Assembly: GCA_030374765.1 (NCBI GenBank)
Contig: JARGXX010000104.1
Location: 1 to 64,000 of the forward strand
Length of the DNA: 64,000 nt
Origin: Agarophyton chilense
Lineage: Eukaryota > Rhodophyta > Florideophyceae > Gracilariales > Gracilariaceae
Direction of reading: 5' to 3'
Below are positions 1 to 12,717 of the stretch, piece by piece. The translations under genes and the position numbers were made by a program. The first letter of the stretch is position 1. Each line of letters begins with the position of its first letter. The notes beneath the pieces are model-generated. The model ran no database searches. It was not told the origin of the DNA and worked only from the letters and a program-made list of their open reading frames with translations.

Positions 1-83
1 CGCTCTCTCTTTGCTCCGTCAACTCCGCATCTTGTTTGCAATCTTGGACCGTATTTGTTGCTTCCGCTCTGCACACACTTAAC

Positions 84-3000
84 ATGGAACACGTACGACA
101 ATGGCAGCGCGAGATGGCGGGAGACGTCCGTATCAGGGTCTGCCGCCACATTCTTGAAAAGATACTCAGGCTCTTCCCAGATGTCGAAAATCACGACACA
201 CTCCGTGTTCAAATACGCAACTTTGAGTTCCGCGTGTTTCAGACCGCCTTGAGCCGCCATGAATACTTGAGGCGCATTGCTGAAGGTCTTACTCAGATTG
301 AGCACAATCAGCGCGCTCGTCTGAATCAAGTGGCAATGACTTCTCATCCGGCGGCTCCCGCTGGGCAGCCCGTGCAATCTAACCAATCCATGCAGAACGT
401 ACGGGCCGTTCAGCGCACCGAAGCGAGCGCGCTCAGGATGCGCAACGTGTTTCAGGGTGCTCAAGGCGTCCCGAGTGTGCAGGCTCCGAATGGCTTTGGG
501 GACATTCAGAGCATTCAGGGTTTGCAAGGCGCCCAAACGGTGCAGGGCGCTCAGGGCGCCCAGGTCATGCAGGGCATGCACCCCAGCAATCTTGCGCAGA
601 CCGGGGCGGGCGTCTATCCGGTGCGAAGTATGCAAGGCGTACCGGAAGCACAGGCACAAGCTGGTTTTTGTCAACAAATACGTGATGCACAACAGGCACA
701 GGCACAGGCTCATCACCAAAGCCAACAACTGCTTGCTCAGCAGATACGCCATCGTCAAATGGTACAGGCCTACCAAATGCTGCTGCAACGCCAACAGGAA
801 CAACAGCGGCCGCAAAATCTGCAAAACCAGCAGCAAGCGCAGCCAGGCGTGCAAGCTGGTGGACAAGCCAGCGTCCCGAGTAGAGGACAAGAGCCTCCGA
901 AGGAGACCAGTGCTGCATCGAAACGTCAGCGATCTAATGTAGGTGGAAAGGTATGTTTTTTCATCTTTCACACGTCTCCTCACGATTCAGTGCGACTAAC
1001 ATACATACCATGGTCACATTTCTTATTTTCTGCCATCAATGTCAGATGAAGTCTAGCACATCGCCCGCGAAGACCACAGCCACTGCCCACACCTTCACCC
1101 CTACCTCAAGAAGCGCGGGGGCCAAGAACCACGCTTCCCCACAACGAGTAACGCTGAAGCATTGAGCCGCGCCACTCAAGTAACTGCCAACCAGGCGGCG
1201 TTCGCAAATGCGCAGGCCGCCCTGGCCAGCTTTCCGCCCATCGCCCAACAAGAATATGCCAGGGCTCTTGCTTACCAGCAGGCAACGCAGATCGCAGCTG
1301 CTTCGCAATCCCAGCCTTCTGTTGCCATGCAAGCCCCGACACACCAGCCGTGCACAAGTCAGGCAGGGTCACAGGCCCAGCATATTTCTCAAGCTGGCGT
1401 GGTTCCCAATATGCCAGGTGTGAATCAACGGGCATCGCAGGCGTTTCCTGCTCCCATAGGCATTTACGCAGGCAATGGCGTTTCGCAAGGCATTCATCAC
1501 GGTGTGGACACGCAGGGTCGAAATCCCCTGATGGCGGACGCTCGTGCCAGAGCAGGACCTATGCCGGAACAGTACGGTCTTATCGCGCAGATGGCAGCCG
1601 CTGTTGGAGTAAGCATCACGCCCGTACAGCTTAGTCAATGCACGCGGGAGCAGTTGGCGCATTTCGTCGGCAATATCAGGGCTCGCACCTCCAATTTGCA
1701 GAACGCATCCATTTCCATGAGACAACAGCAAAACATGCGTCGTGTGAATGAAGCTCAGGCGCATGTGAATCTGAACACTGCTGCTCTGGACAGCATGAAT
1801 GCAGCAAAATGGAGAGGACAACCTGGAACCCAGGCAGCCGCTGCTGGTCAAGCCGTGGCGAGTTCGCCAAGCGAGGTGAATCGCGCTCTTGCGATGCAAA
1901 ACCGAAGCCTACAACACGCTGGCGAACAGTCTCTACAGTACCGGGTTCAACAACAGCAACAGCACCGGCAAAGCGCTGCCATGCACGGGAATGCACCAGC
2001 GCTGGTTGCGCAGATGAATCGAGCGCCAGGCTTAACCCACGCTCACATGAACGCGATCTTGGCCAGCCAAAAAGCCCAGCAAGAAAGAACAAATGCTGCG
2101 CTTCAAGATCAGCGACGAGCATCGGCGCAGGCCGTTCAGAATGTAAATCAGTCGCTGAATGTGCAAGCCGCAGCTGGCACCATCTCAAGAATGGTACCGA
2201 GCAGTCTAGCAACCTGCTCGGTGGCCCCTCCTGTCTCTGTGTCTGCGAATGCAGTACCCGCTACATTTACCCATGCCGAAATGTTTTGGAACAGGCTTGA
2301 AGATATTCAAAGAAAGTACAAAGCCACATTCGACCACTTACATCCACGTATCCTGAAACTGCAATTCAAGGATGAAGTGCGAAAGGACGAGATCTTCAAG
2401 CGTTTAACCGACTGCCACATAATTCTGAGTCTGACGCGTGTGGAACAAGTACCGGAAGGGGTTGATTTTGGCGTGCTACAGCGCACTGAGAACTTTCTGT
2501 ATCAGCTTGTGCACTTGTATGGGTTGAGTACTGCCAACCACGCGACGCTTGCTTCAAAGAAAAAGGCAAACTCACAAACTCGTGCGGTTTCGGCAGCAGC
2601 TGCGCCCGCGGTAGCCGGAGGCAGACCTATTCGGGAGTTGGAAAATGCGCAGGCGCGAGCTGCACAACAGCGCCAAGCCGTACCCGTTCGTCAACAGAAC
2701 GCGCGAAGAGCTGAAGAGCTGAAGAGCCATAGCCATTTGCCAAATGTCCAGCAACAGGGCCTCGCATCTCCACAGAACCATTCGTCGACCAAAATCAACC
2801 CCCGGCAACAACCCAGTGCATCCTGCGTCCCGAGTCGACAGAATCAGGCAGGCATTGCTTCATCGCCTGCCGGAGTGGACGTCTCGAAGCTTGTAACTCC
2901 AGCACAATCTCAGACACAGCGACATGTGCGTGCTAAAGCGGTAGAGGCACCACGAGCAGGAAAAGGCCGGGTGAACGGGGCTGCGCAAATGAATGTGGTT

Positions 3001-4392
3001 AGTGGTACGGCTGGGGTTGGCAGTGCACCGACATCTGCGCGACAAGAAATGGCACAAGTGGTAGCGCAAATGTCAACGGCAGGTCGGGGTAACAGTTCCA
3101 GTGACGTGCAGATGAGGCACCACACACAAACGGAAACGGATAGGCCTTCCAAGACTGGGGCAGCGGCACAGGTTCAGCAGAAAGCGGCTAGGCCGGGTGC
3201 GCTCGAGTCTGCTGTGGCGACACATGGACAGAAACTTGTGGGGGCTCAAGCTCAAGCGCGGACACAGGCACAGGCAGATCAGCACTTGCGGCATCGTCAG
3301 GCCCAGCAGGAAACGGCAAGGCTGCCACAGCAGCGTGCGACAGGAGCAGCGGCAGTGGGAATGCGGACAAACCAAGATGGAGCGTTCGCAAATTTGGAAA
3401 GCGATGTAGGTGGCAGTTCGAAAGGGCGGAAGAATATGACGCAGCTCGAACATCGCAACTCTACATCCCCTGGTACGAATGCTGCGCCGGGCGTGACCAG
3501 CGACGGGCGTCAGGGCACAGCGAACAAAAGTAGGGCGGCTAGTGGGGTCGCAAAGGCCAGTGGGGCAGCAGCGGGCAGGGAGGAGCCTGATCCGTCCGGA
3601 GAAAGAAACGCTGCATTAACACCGGACGCAAGGGCAATGAGTGAAAAGAACTCGAGAGGGAAAACAGGGTGCGAGACGTCAAGCAAAGTCGATGCGACGC
3701 AGAGACTGAAACAACTCGAGGCCATGGTAAAGGACGTGACCAATCAAGTGAGCTTGTTGGAGTCATGGGAAGCGGAGGCCAAGCGTCGGAGGAGCGAACG
3801 AATTCGGAGCGCATTGGCAGCGTTGCGAAAACGTGGGAGAGCTTCGGCGTCGGATGAGGAAGATGAAACCGCGAAGAGGGGGCAGAAACGCAGGGGATCG
3901 TCGGCTGATGTGGAGAACTGCGAAAAGGGAGACGAGGCGATCGACACAAAAGCGCCCGAATGTTCAACCAACAGCGTACTTCATTTGGCCAAGAAACCAA
4001 GGCATGAGCCTGAGGATATGCAGCTGTTGCGCGAGGCGATGAGAATGGATGTGGAAGCTGTCGCGAAACGTAACCCGCGGATGCAGGTGAAGGTCATTGA
4101 AGAATTTGGGCACCCTGTTGTGGTGTGCACGCTGCACCTTGCGGAGATGCAGCTGCCGAAGTTGAAGTTGCGCGTCCCGCATGGATACCCGCGGAAGGGA
4201 GGAGCGACATATGGGTTTGAGCGATCGCCAATGGAGTGCACGGGATGGATCAGAGATGCACAGAAGCGGTTTGGAAAGCGGCTGTCGACCGCATCGTCTG
4301 CGAATGTGGCGACGATTTTGGATGTTTGGGCACGCGAAGCGGAGGCGGCCGCAACTGAAGCCTCAGCGTCACAGGTCGAGCGGAGATGCTAA
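84..4392 (+). CDS. MED15: Mediator complex subunit 15 (MED15)-like, KIX domain protein
   Basis: MED15 is a tail subunit of Mediator; its KIX domain binds transcription activators in the nucleus. Residues ~1-75 from the Met at 84 (motifs WQREM, VCRHILEKIL, ALSRHEYLRRIAEGL) read as a MED15/CBP-type KIX three-helix domain ending in the usual EYL..IA..L..I pattern. The middle is a long Q/A/N-rich low-complexity tract, as in plant and fungal MED15. The last ~120 residues (VVCTLHLAEMQLP, LRVPHGYPRKGG) resemble the MED15 C-terminal domain. The + frame is open from 84 to 950, where AAG|GTATGT gives a donor. The second open frame runs from 1057 to the stop at 4390-4392. A 106 bp intron 951-1056 ending ..TCTAG joins the two in phase; a nearer CAG at 1043-1045 would lead to a stop at 1163. 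An in-frame Met at 36 is possible, but 84 fits the KIX start. Total ~1,400 residues, apparently intact. Family call fairly sure, intron end less so. Confidence 0.8.
951..1056 (+). other. Predicted spliceosomal intron of MED15-like gene
   Basis: The first exon frame ends at AAG followed by GTATGT at 951, a strong donor. A pyrimidine-rich stretch (tcttattttctgccatcaatgtcag) precedes candidate acceptors at 1045 and 1056. Only the 1056 acceptor keeps the long downstream frame in phase. The chosen end is inference and a cDNA would settle it. Confidence 0.5.
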
Positions 4393-4574
4393 CCTTGTGG
4401 ATTGAAAATAATGTGTTTCCCTTGTAGTTTTTAGGGGTCAACCTTGTGGATTGAAATAATGTATTACTGTACACTAGTGGTTTTTAGTGGCCGACCTTGT
4501 TGATTGAAAATAATGTATCACACGTAGTTTTTAGTGGCCCACGTTGTGGATTGAAAATAATGTATTAGGTTTTC
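4391..4574. repeat. Tandem repeat, ~50 bp unit, ~3.5 copies, 3' of MED15
   Basis: Four consecutive units start at 4391, 4440, 4494 and 4541, each opening with ACCTTGTGGATTGAAAATAA or a near variant. The first three end with GTAGTTTTTAGTGGCC-like sequence and the last is partial. The array begins directly at the MED15 stop codon, so the 3' UTR and polyadenylation region of that gene probably lies in it. Confidence 0.8.
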
Positions 4575-4899
4575 TCGAAAACCGACCACATCACTTAAAG
4601 ACCTAGAAGTGAAAAGTGAAAAGAAAATTCTGCCTGGCAATTGAGAGTACGACAACGTATTTTTGAATGGCAATTACGGCAAGGACGAGGACGAAAGTTC
4701 TATCCGTGAATGAAAGCCGTCCCTCTTGTGAGTGGAAGGTGCTAACTCTCGTCCTTACTTTGTTGTCGCCGTCGCTTTGCTCTCTAGTGTCTATACGGCC
4801 AGAGAGACAGTTCGAAATTGGTTATTTTTTGAAAGGTAGTTCTGTTTCATACACAGCTCCCAAAATTTTTTTTTAGAGGGCAACTGCAACGAAGGCAAC
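4575..4899. other. Intergenic DNA between MED15 and the Ty3/gypsy element
   Basis: No convincing gene. Short ORFs here have no recognisable domain. A 15 bp direct repeat (GCAACGAAGGCAACT) occurs at 4886-4900 and 4901-4915. It overlaps the LTR boundary, so the insertion site resembled the LTR end. Confidence 0.5.
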
Positions 4900-5245
4900 T
4901 GCAACGAAGGCAACTAGGCTAGAGTGGCTATCGGGGAGCGCGGTGCGATGTTCGAGTGATGCAATGTGTTGTACTTTACTTTTCCTACGGTCTGAGATCT
5001 TATCCCCCAAAAGTCACTAAAGTCGGGGACCAGGTCCTCCTTATATAGACTTTTGACCCCCTCTAAATAGCCCTTAAACGCATTTTTTCTAGATTGTTCT
5101 AGACTCATCTAAGAAGTTTCTAGAATAGAGAGAAACTTCTAGATAGTTCTAAATGCATAACATATGCATCAATATTACACAAATGATGCAACATCTCTAC
5201 AATGATGTTGCTTGAAAGAAGTACTATCTGTACATGTTTGTTGCA
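4900..5245 (-). repeat. Ty3/gypsy LTR (3' LTR of minus-strand element)
   Basis: This ~346 bp block matches 10386-10734 almost throughout and starts TGCAACGAAGG, ending TTGTTGCA. It contains a TATATA-type box (near 5042) and is rich in TTCTAGA-type palindromes. It is flanked on its outer side by the target duplication GCAAC. Confidence 0.88.
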
Positions 5246-8200
5246 CTATTTCCTCCTCCTTCCTATTGACGCCCACTTCAATGATACTGCCGAAGAAGAT
5301 TCTTGTCCATGACGTATTTGTGCCATACATCTGTGATTGTGCCATCGCGATCCACGAAGTCTGAAGTTGGCTGCCATTCTGCATCATGTATTGGAGATCC
5401 ATTCATCAACGTGAGAAACTGATATCCTCTTCCACGCTTCCTGTGCTTGAGAATTGATTCAACGTATTGTTCATCTCCATCCACAGCTGGAACAGGTTCC
5501 GGTCTCTCTGCCACATCGGCTCTTATATCCATAGGTTGACTGATATATGGAGTCGTGTGAGATACGTGCACAACAGGATGAATCCGGAAGTGCGCCGGTA
5601 GTTCCAACTTCACAGCATTTTTTCCAACAACTTCAATAACTTGAAATGGTCCGTATCGCTTTGCCGTTAGCTTATCTGAAGCTTGAGATCTAGAATACGC
5701 ATCAGTGAACAAGGTCTTATTAATCCAAAGCATATCTCCAATTTTGTACTGAGGAGATTTGTACTTCCGCGAGGAGTACGCACTTTGTCTTGCTTTCGCC
5801 ACTTTGTACGCAAACTGAGCATCTTCAAGCGAATTCTTCAATCTTTCCTTAAACTCTGATAAGCTTTCCAAAGATACCTCAGATCCGGATAACATTTCTA
5901 AAGGAGACTTCGGAATCTATCCAAGATCCATTTCAAACGGTGTAGTTCCTAGATCTTCACTCACAGCGGAATTATACGCAAATTCAGCTGCTGGCAACAA
6001 CTCATCCCAGTCATCTTGATGGTATGAACAGTAACAACGCAAATAGTTTTCAACCATTCTGTTCATCACTTCTGATGATCCGTCTGTCTGTGGATGACGA
6101 CTCGTCGACATTTTCAACTTAATGCCACAGAGTTCCATAAGTCGTTTCCAGAAGTTGGACGTAAACTTAGGATCCCTATCCGAGACTATACTGTCCGGCA
6201 GACCATGTTGTTTGAACATATTCCGAAAGAAAGATTCTGCAGCGTTAACAGCTGTGTCGGTTCCCATAGAAGGTATGAAGTGTACGCTTCTTGTTAACCT
6301 ATCCACCCATGTGGTAATCGAATCGAAGCCTCTCTTGCTCTTCGGAAGACTCACTATGAAATCAGTAGCCAGTGAGCCCCATCTCCGTTCTGGCATCTCT
6401 AGAGAGCTTGGTTCTGTTAACTTTTTCTGCCTGGAATCCTTGTACTGCTGACATTTCAAACATCCTTGAACATAACTCTTTACGTCACGGCTTTTGTGTT
6501 TCCAGTAATAGTTGTCAAGTCTGGAAAGCGTCTTACTGAACCCAAAATGACCACTGATCTTTGAGTCATGGGCTAATTGTAAAACGTTCGACACAGAATT
6601 CCTAGGAACACACAACTTGCCAGCGTATTTGAGCTTCAAACCATCTTGACTAAACATCGGAAGAATCTTTTCAACTGTTCGTCGTTTCATTTCTTCTTCA
6701 GGCCATTCTCCATGAAGGGCTCGAACTATCGGTTCGAAGAATTGATCACTTTCATAATCAGACCGAACTTTGTTCACGTCAATCGAGGGGACCTCCATTT
6801 CGTTAATCTTTGTTTCGTTGTTGACAATGTGAGGTGCCCTTGACAAAGCATCTCCCAGTACATGAATTTTTCCTGGTTTCAATGTAATTGGGAAGATACT
6901 AAAGTTCCCGAGTGTTTCAAGCCATCTTGCTTCTTTCCTACTCAACTTAGGTTTCGTAAAGAAGTGCTTGAGAACCTGATTATCCGTAAATATTTCGAAC
7001 GATGAGCCTTCCAGATAGCAACGAAATCTTCCTAAGAACGATATAAGTCCGAGAAGCTCGCGATCATTCGCAGAGTAGTCGGCCTCAGCTGGGGAAAGTT
7101 TCTTTGAATAAAATTAGATAACTCTGTCCTTCCCATTTTCATCAAGCTGAGTCAACGTGCCGCCTACAGCCAACTGCGAAGCATCGACATGACCTCTAAA
7201 TGGCTTCTTCCAATTCGGTGACACAAGTATTGGAGCACGAGTTATGGCGTTTTTCAGAGACTCAAGTGCAGACGTGCATTTATCATCCCATTTATCCATA
7301 CCCATTTCTTTCTTTGTGAGATTCGTGAGCGGAGCAGCTATTTCTGAGAATCCTGCAATGAATCGTCTAAAGAACTACAGCACTCCGAGGAAGTTTCGAA
7401 GGTCTGTCAACGTATCAGGCCTTGGCCATGTCTTCAATACGCTTGCTTTCTCAGGATTAACTCGGATTCCTTCTTTTCCGACAATGAATCCCAGAAATTG
7501 CATTTCCGATTTCATAAACTCACACTTCTTAGGTGATACGTACAGCTCATGTTCTCTCAATCTCTCCAATACGGTTTCCAGATGCTTTAGATGACTCTTC
7601 TCATCCTTACTGAATATCAAAAGATCATCCATGTAGACCACCATGAAAATATCGATACAATCGTAGAATATCTGATTCATTAACGTCTGAAACGTTGCCG
7701 GGGCATTACACAAACCCATAGGCATTACAAGATATTCAAACTGACCATACTTTGTATTGAATGCAGTCTTCTCGATATCTTCAGGTCGAACTCTTATCTG
7801 ATGAAACCCGGTTTTCAAATCCAACTTTGAGAAAAACTTTGCACCTCCAAGACGATCAAACATCTCATCAGATCGCGGCAATGGGGCGTTATTTCTCTTG
7901 GTTATCCGGTTTAGAGCTCGATAGTCAACCACTCTCCTTAATGGTTTGTTCTTCTCTTTCACGAAGAACAACGAGGCTCCATAGGGTGACTTGCTTGGTC
8001 TGATCTTTCCTTTCCTTAACAGTGTTTCAACATAGTACTTCGCTGCTTCCAACTCTAAAGGCGATAGCTGGAAGAGAGGACGATGTGGAGGCTTTGCATT
8101 GACATCCGTCTCAATTTGATGATCAACGAAACGTTTCGGGGGAAGTCCGTCAGGTAGTTCTTCTTTAAACACATCATTGTACTTCCTGACAAGGTGTTGA

Positions 8201-10385
8201 ACCTTAGGACTTTGATTCCCATCACTGTCGGATTTCATGATTGAGTTCACTTGAACCAGTCTGAATACTTGAAAGTCACTTCTGTTTCCCTTCTTCTTGA
8301 TCATTCTTCTGAAGCTTTTCACACCAATATTTGTCACTTTCACTCCTGGAATATTCTTCTCTTCACGGAAACCAATCGGAACAAAATCAGAGCCTATTTT
8401 CACAATCCTTTTAGCATAGTCTATTTTGGGATTGGTGGCAACATGCCAAGGCATTCCGAGCAGAACGTCATAACGAGAGCTAGCCACTAGCCAATTTGAA
8501 GTATACTCGTGAGAGCCTAACTTCAGCGTTCCGTTCAGAATAATTTCTGATGCTTCTTCCGTATTTCCATCTTGTGAGTGCTTGACTTGGACCCTTGTCC
8601 TTACAGTATCGAACAATCCTTTGTTCTTACACATAAACTGTCTCGAAACTACATTAGTGTTACATCCGTCATCTTTCAATACTTTCACTTCTATTCCTTG
8701 CAGGTTTCCTTTAAGTATGATAAGATCATTCACGGGTATATCTCCACCCTGACGAATGCAGTCTTCTCGACTTTGTAATGTGTTCGATTCAGCTCTCTCT
8801 TCTCTAGAGGCGGATCTCTCTTCTTGTAGAGATCGTAATTCACATCTTAACTGCTTCATCTCTGCAGTGAGTTTCTCCAAAGCACTCATCTCAGGTCCAT
8901 CCTGAGCGCAAACATTTCTGATTTTCGATGGACCACTTAGTTTTTCGATTCAAACGTTGAATCTTCAACTTGAGAATTATTCCACGATACTGACTTAGAC
9001 TTCTTGTCCGTTCCAGATTTCTTATGCTTCCAAGCTCGACAGCCTTCTTTGTGACAAACGAAGCAAGATCCAGTACGCATATCCTTCATGCGCTGTTGAT
9101 ACTCTCCACTGTTCATGCTTGAATTCTTTGTGCTGCTTCGGAAAGCCCTTCCTTGATAGTGTGTGCCAGTATTTTCAAAGTTCCCTATCTCCGTGGGCTG
9201 TGGACCAGAGCTCCGAAAGCTCGACGGCTGTCCACCACAGGAACTGTACATTCCGGCACCAAACAGAGCACTATCCACACTTAAAGCAATTCGAGCGGCG
9301 TCATCAATAGTAGTCGGGTTCGACTTCAATACTTCCAGCTTCACTTGAGGCTTCAATCCTGAGCAGAACCTATCCAGCTCCTCGTCATCAGAAATTCCTG
9401 GGATAGCCAACACAGTATTTCTGAACTCTGTGAGGTATGAAGACACAGAAGTTTGCTGAGAGAGTCGACGAAGCTTGTCTCTTGCACGTCGAATGCTATC
9501 CTGAGGAACGAATTCTGCTCTTACTGCTGCTTCAAATTCTTGCCACGTAGTTGGTATCTATTGTGATTTAACTAATACATACCACCAGCTCGCAGCCGTG
9601 CCTTTCAGTAGCATAGAAGCAAAGCCAATCTTGGTGGCCTCATTAAGATCGAGATCTGGACTAGCGACCTGCACGAGATTCAGATACTGGCTGACTTGGT
9701 ATATCGAAGCATCCACAACCAATCGATCCCTCTTGCCATCGAAGTCACCCGGCTTACTTGGTCTGAATACCCCCCACATGAAGAATGATCAAATCTTCTC
9801 TAAACTCTTGACTGCTTGATTTCCGTTTGCTTGATTTCCACTTCTTGGGATTCGTCCCTAGGCGACGGGTCCTCTACCCGCGGAGAAGGTGATTTCAGCA
9901 AGCTCTGTCCGGCTCCCACACCACTAGGGCTCCGGTACTTCTTAATCCGTTCGGGATATCCCCACCAGTTTACTACGTAAACCCTTCGGTGTCCTTACCC
10001 TATAGGAAAAAGATCACGAACCGACCAACTGCAGTCTCCTCCCCTTGACTTGCTCTATGGTACTGGAGTCTTACTTGAATATCTTACCTGATCGAACCCT
10101 GTTTTAGCGTTACTCGAATCCTTGTCCCAGTCGGTCGACCTAGCGAACAGCAAGGTTACTGGAGTAGTCAGTCAGCCTAACAACAAATGAACCAGACACC
10201 CTGCACTCCAGCCCCGAGTACTAGTTCACTGTTGCTTCTGTTTGACAGCCGGCTCTCCTGCCCACGGTCTGTCAAGGCGTACCTGGCACTCCAGCCCGCA
10301 GGTACCCTTATCGCAACTCTAAACACTTGATTATGTTTCCAGATTCGCTCCACCCGAAGCGAGGCCAGCCCTGCGATGCTACCAG

Positions 10386-10734
10386 TGCGACGAAGGCAGC
10401 TGGGCTAGGGTGGCTATCGGGGAGCGCGGTGCGATTTTCGAGTGATGCAATGTGTTGTACTTTACTTTTCCTACGGTCTGAGATCTTAACCCCCAAAAGT
10501 CACTAAAGTCGGGGACCAGGTCCTCCTTATATAGACTTTTGACCCCCTTTAAATAGCCCTTAAACGCATTTTTTTCTAGATTGTTCTAGAGTCATCTAAG
10601 AAGTTTCTAGAATAGAGAGAGAAACTTCTAGATAGTTCTAAATGCATAACATATGCATCAATATTACACAAATGATGCAACATCTCTACAATGATGTTGC
10701 TTGAAAGAAGTACTATCTGTACATGTTTGTTGCA
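10386..10734 (-). repeat. Ty3/gypsy LTR (5' LTR of minus-strand element)
   Basis: This is the partner LTR of 4900-5245, ~349 bp, followed at 10735 by the target duplication GCAAC. It also lies inside the left arm of the large inverted duplication, so an inverted copy occurs at 63557-63904. Confidence 0.88.
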
Positions 10735-10739
10735 GCAAC

Positions 10740-12600
10740 CGCCGTTTTTACATAAGATAGAAACTAGCCTGCTTATCAGTTAAACATATATTCTATACTT
10801 TTTTATTCCTTAAGATGCATTCTTTCACATGGAAGCAGTTTCGTGAGGCACATATTCTTTGAAGTAGGTTGTACCAAGTCTTTACTGTTTGGAGGTCAAA
10901 ACAGGAAAAACATTTGGTCAAAATAACTAAAAATCAGCACCTAAATTTACAGTTTAGCTTCATATGGAGCCAGTTTTCTATTTCTTAGTAATTAGGCAAT
11001 AAATGCAATCCACAACTTTTATATAACTGGAACACATTGCCAAACGCTCTTTTTATGATGGCCTCAACATTTGAAGTATGCATTACTAGATGATTGAAAG
11101 AGATATTTTCAATCGACATGTTTCTGTGGATCGCTTAAGGCCAAAAATATTTGGTTGTTGTTTTCTTTTGCTAAAAAACAATTTTTCTACACAAAACAGT
11201 CTATCCTTTTAAAAAAGATTATTAAAGCTCTGCTTGCCTAGATTCAAGAGGCGTTTTCTAAACGATAAAGATTTATGGTTTTTATTTTTGTTTTCTTCCT
11301 TTCTGCTCTACGTTTAAAAATTCATATCTTGAATGAATTTCAGTTACTTTTTAAGAAAAATCTTTGCCTCAGATGAGGCCAATCCTCCGGGCATGTAGAC
11401 ACTACTACTGTTTTTCACAGTAAAACTGTTCGACGTCGAAACATTTGACGTGGAAAGATTCCAATATGATGATTGGCAGTCTGTCGTTGGCACGGAACCT
11501 CTTTACTGAGATCGAAAGATAATTTAAAGTCTTTCTATAAAAGTTAAACCCTGTTTTGACGGAATGTTTTTGTAAAATAATTGGCATTCTTTGCCGTCCT
11601 GAGAATTTTCTGATGTGTTCAGGTTTCGTTGTTGACATTGTTCTAAAAAAATATTGTCTTATATCAATATGCTTGTCGTTTTTGTCGAGGTTTGCTTTGG
11701 CGCAATCAAATCTGCGTAACGTTTGTCGATATAATGTAGCTTCAGATTATTCAGGGCGTTATTGTTTCTCTGAAAAGGCTTTTGAATAGCTTTGTGTGTT
11801 TGGTAGCAGTTTCAGATGATATATATTCGGCTTCCGTTTTCGATATGGCCTACATATATTTTCACGTAATGACCAAGATAAAGAGGTGACGTACACATAT
11901 CAAACAATTCCAGAAATAAAATTGGGATTTTTTTCTGGTTTTCGATAGCACAATTGCTGTAAACCTGGAGCACCTGTTCTTGTTTTAGAAAGTTCTGTCC
12001 GGCGAGTGAGAATATTCCGTGTGTTGAGGTGCCTTTCAGGTGATTCAAGAGGAATTGAAGTGCTTCTTGATGATTTTTTTGCATGTTGGACATGTGCTGT
12101 GAAAGACGTTTTGTTACATAAGCCACATCTGGATCTGTGCTTTCTGTTGTATAACTTATTTATCCTATGATTTTTCTGTAGATTGCGCCGTCAAATTGTC
12201 TTCGTTTTTTGCTCTTGGTTTCTGCTCGAGAGTTTACATGCTGTTGTATGGCGTGATCGTTGGAGTGCAGTCTTTCATGTTGGTTTCTTGCAGCACTTCA
12301 TAGTAAAAATCTGGTTGAGATATGTGAGTGCCGTATTTTGATCGTCCGATTCTTTAGTTGAGGAGTCTTCACAGTAATCCGAGTCATTCTTTCTAGTCTT
12401 TGGTGATCATTTTGGGTTTTAGATCTTCGATGAGTGATTGTTTTGGATGCAAGGACTAAAACGTCGTCGATTGTTATACAGATAATTATGTAATCTTGGT
12501 GTGCATTTTGGATTTATAGGCAGGGATCGTGTTTGGAGCTGAAGAAACCGAGTTTGGTGAGAAACTTCTGAAATCCATGATTGTAGTACAAAACGGCGAG
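10740..12600 (-). mobile_element. Ty1/copia LTR retrotransposon fossil (3' part)
   Basis: On the minus strand the tail of a Ty1/copia pol can be recognised: a reverse transcriptase catalytic-site region near 12.4-12.5 kb, then the RT/RNase H connection with the family's conserved LSQ-H-S and LKGT-type motifs near 11.9-12.1 kb. The AT-rich stretch 10.74-11.8 kb is the likely 3' flank or LTR, and a related copy of part of it lies at 48.83-49.27 kb. The element is partial and carries several breaks. An inverted copy lies in the right arm. Confidence 0.6.
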
Positions 12601-12606
12601 TGTTGA

Positions 12607-12623
12607 CCTAAACCCCTAAACCC
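12607..12623. repeat. Telomere-like interstitial motif
   Basis: CCTAAACCCCTAAACCC is two units of a plant-type (CCCTAAA-like) telomere repeat with one extra C. It lies at the boundary between the copia fossil and the unrecognised gene remains. The inverted copy is at 61668-61684. Two units are too few to be a telomere. Confidence 0.4.
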
Positions 12624-12694
12624 AAAGTTGTTATCAACAAACGAATTCTCTCGTGCGGTACTTTGGAAAACACTTTTGTATTCGTTAAATACAG

Positions 12695-12717
12695 TGGTTC
12701 CATGTCACATGGAACCA
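12695..12717. repeat. 23 nt perfect palindrome
   Basis: TGGTTCCATGT, one central base, then its exact reverse complement. It is preceded by ACAG and followed ~50 bp later by another ACAGTGGTGCC, so it may be a relic transposon end. The mirror copy is in the right arm near 61574-61596. Confidence 0.5.

Larger units (their letters stand above)
4900..10734 (-). mobile_element. Ty3/gypsy LTR retrotransposon (chromovirus), broken
   Basis: A near full-length Ty3/gypsy element lies on the minus strand. It is bounded by two ~347 bp LTRs that begin TG and end CA and by a 5 bp target duplication GCAAC (4895-4899 and 10735-10739). Reading from the right there is a leader with a primer-binding-type site starting TGGTAGC next to the LTR, gag with a CCHC-like knuckle, aspartic protease, reverse transcriptase, RNase H, integrase, and a C-terminal chromodomain that marks it as a chromovirus. 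A polypurine tract lies beside the left LTR (5246-5263). The coding part is interrupted several times, roughly half a dozen breaks, so it is a fossil. The LTRs differ at only about 3% of positions by eye, so insertion was fairly recent. Confidence 0.9.

Noticed and set aside
36-83. Start of the MED15-like gene at the Met at 36
   Set aside because: In frame and possible, but the 16 extra residues are not KIX-like; 84 places the start directly before the KIX domain. Left open.
565-918. 117-codon minus-strand frame
   Set aside because: Antisense of the Q/A-rich region of the MED15-like gene.
12607-12623. A true telomere or chromosome end
   Set aside because: Only two imperfect units, inside a duplicated internal segment.
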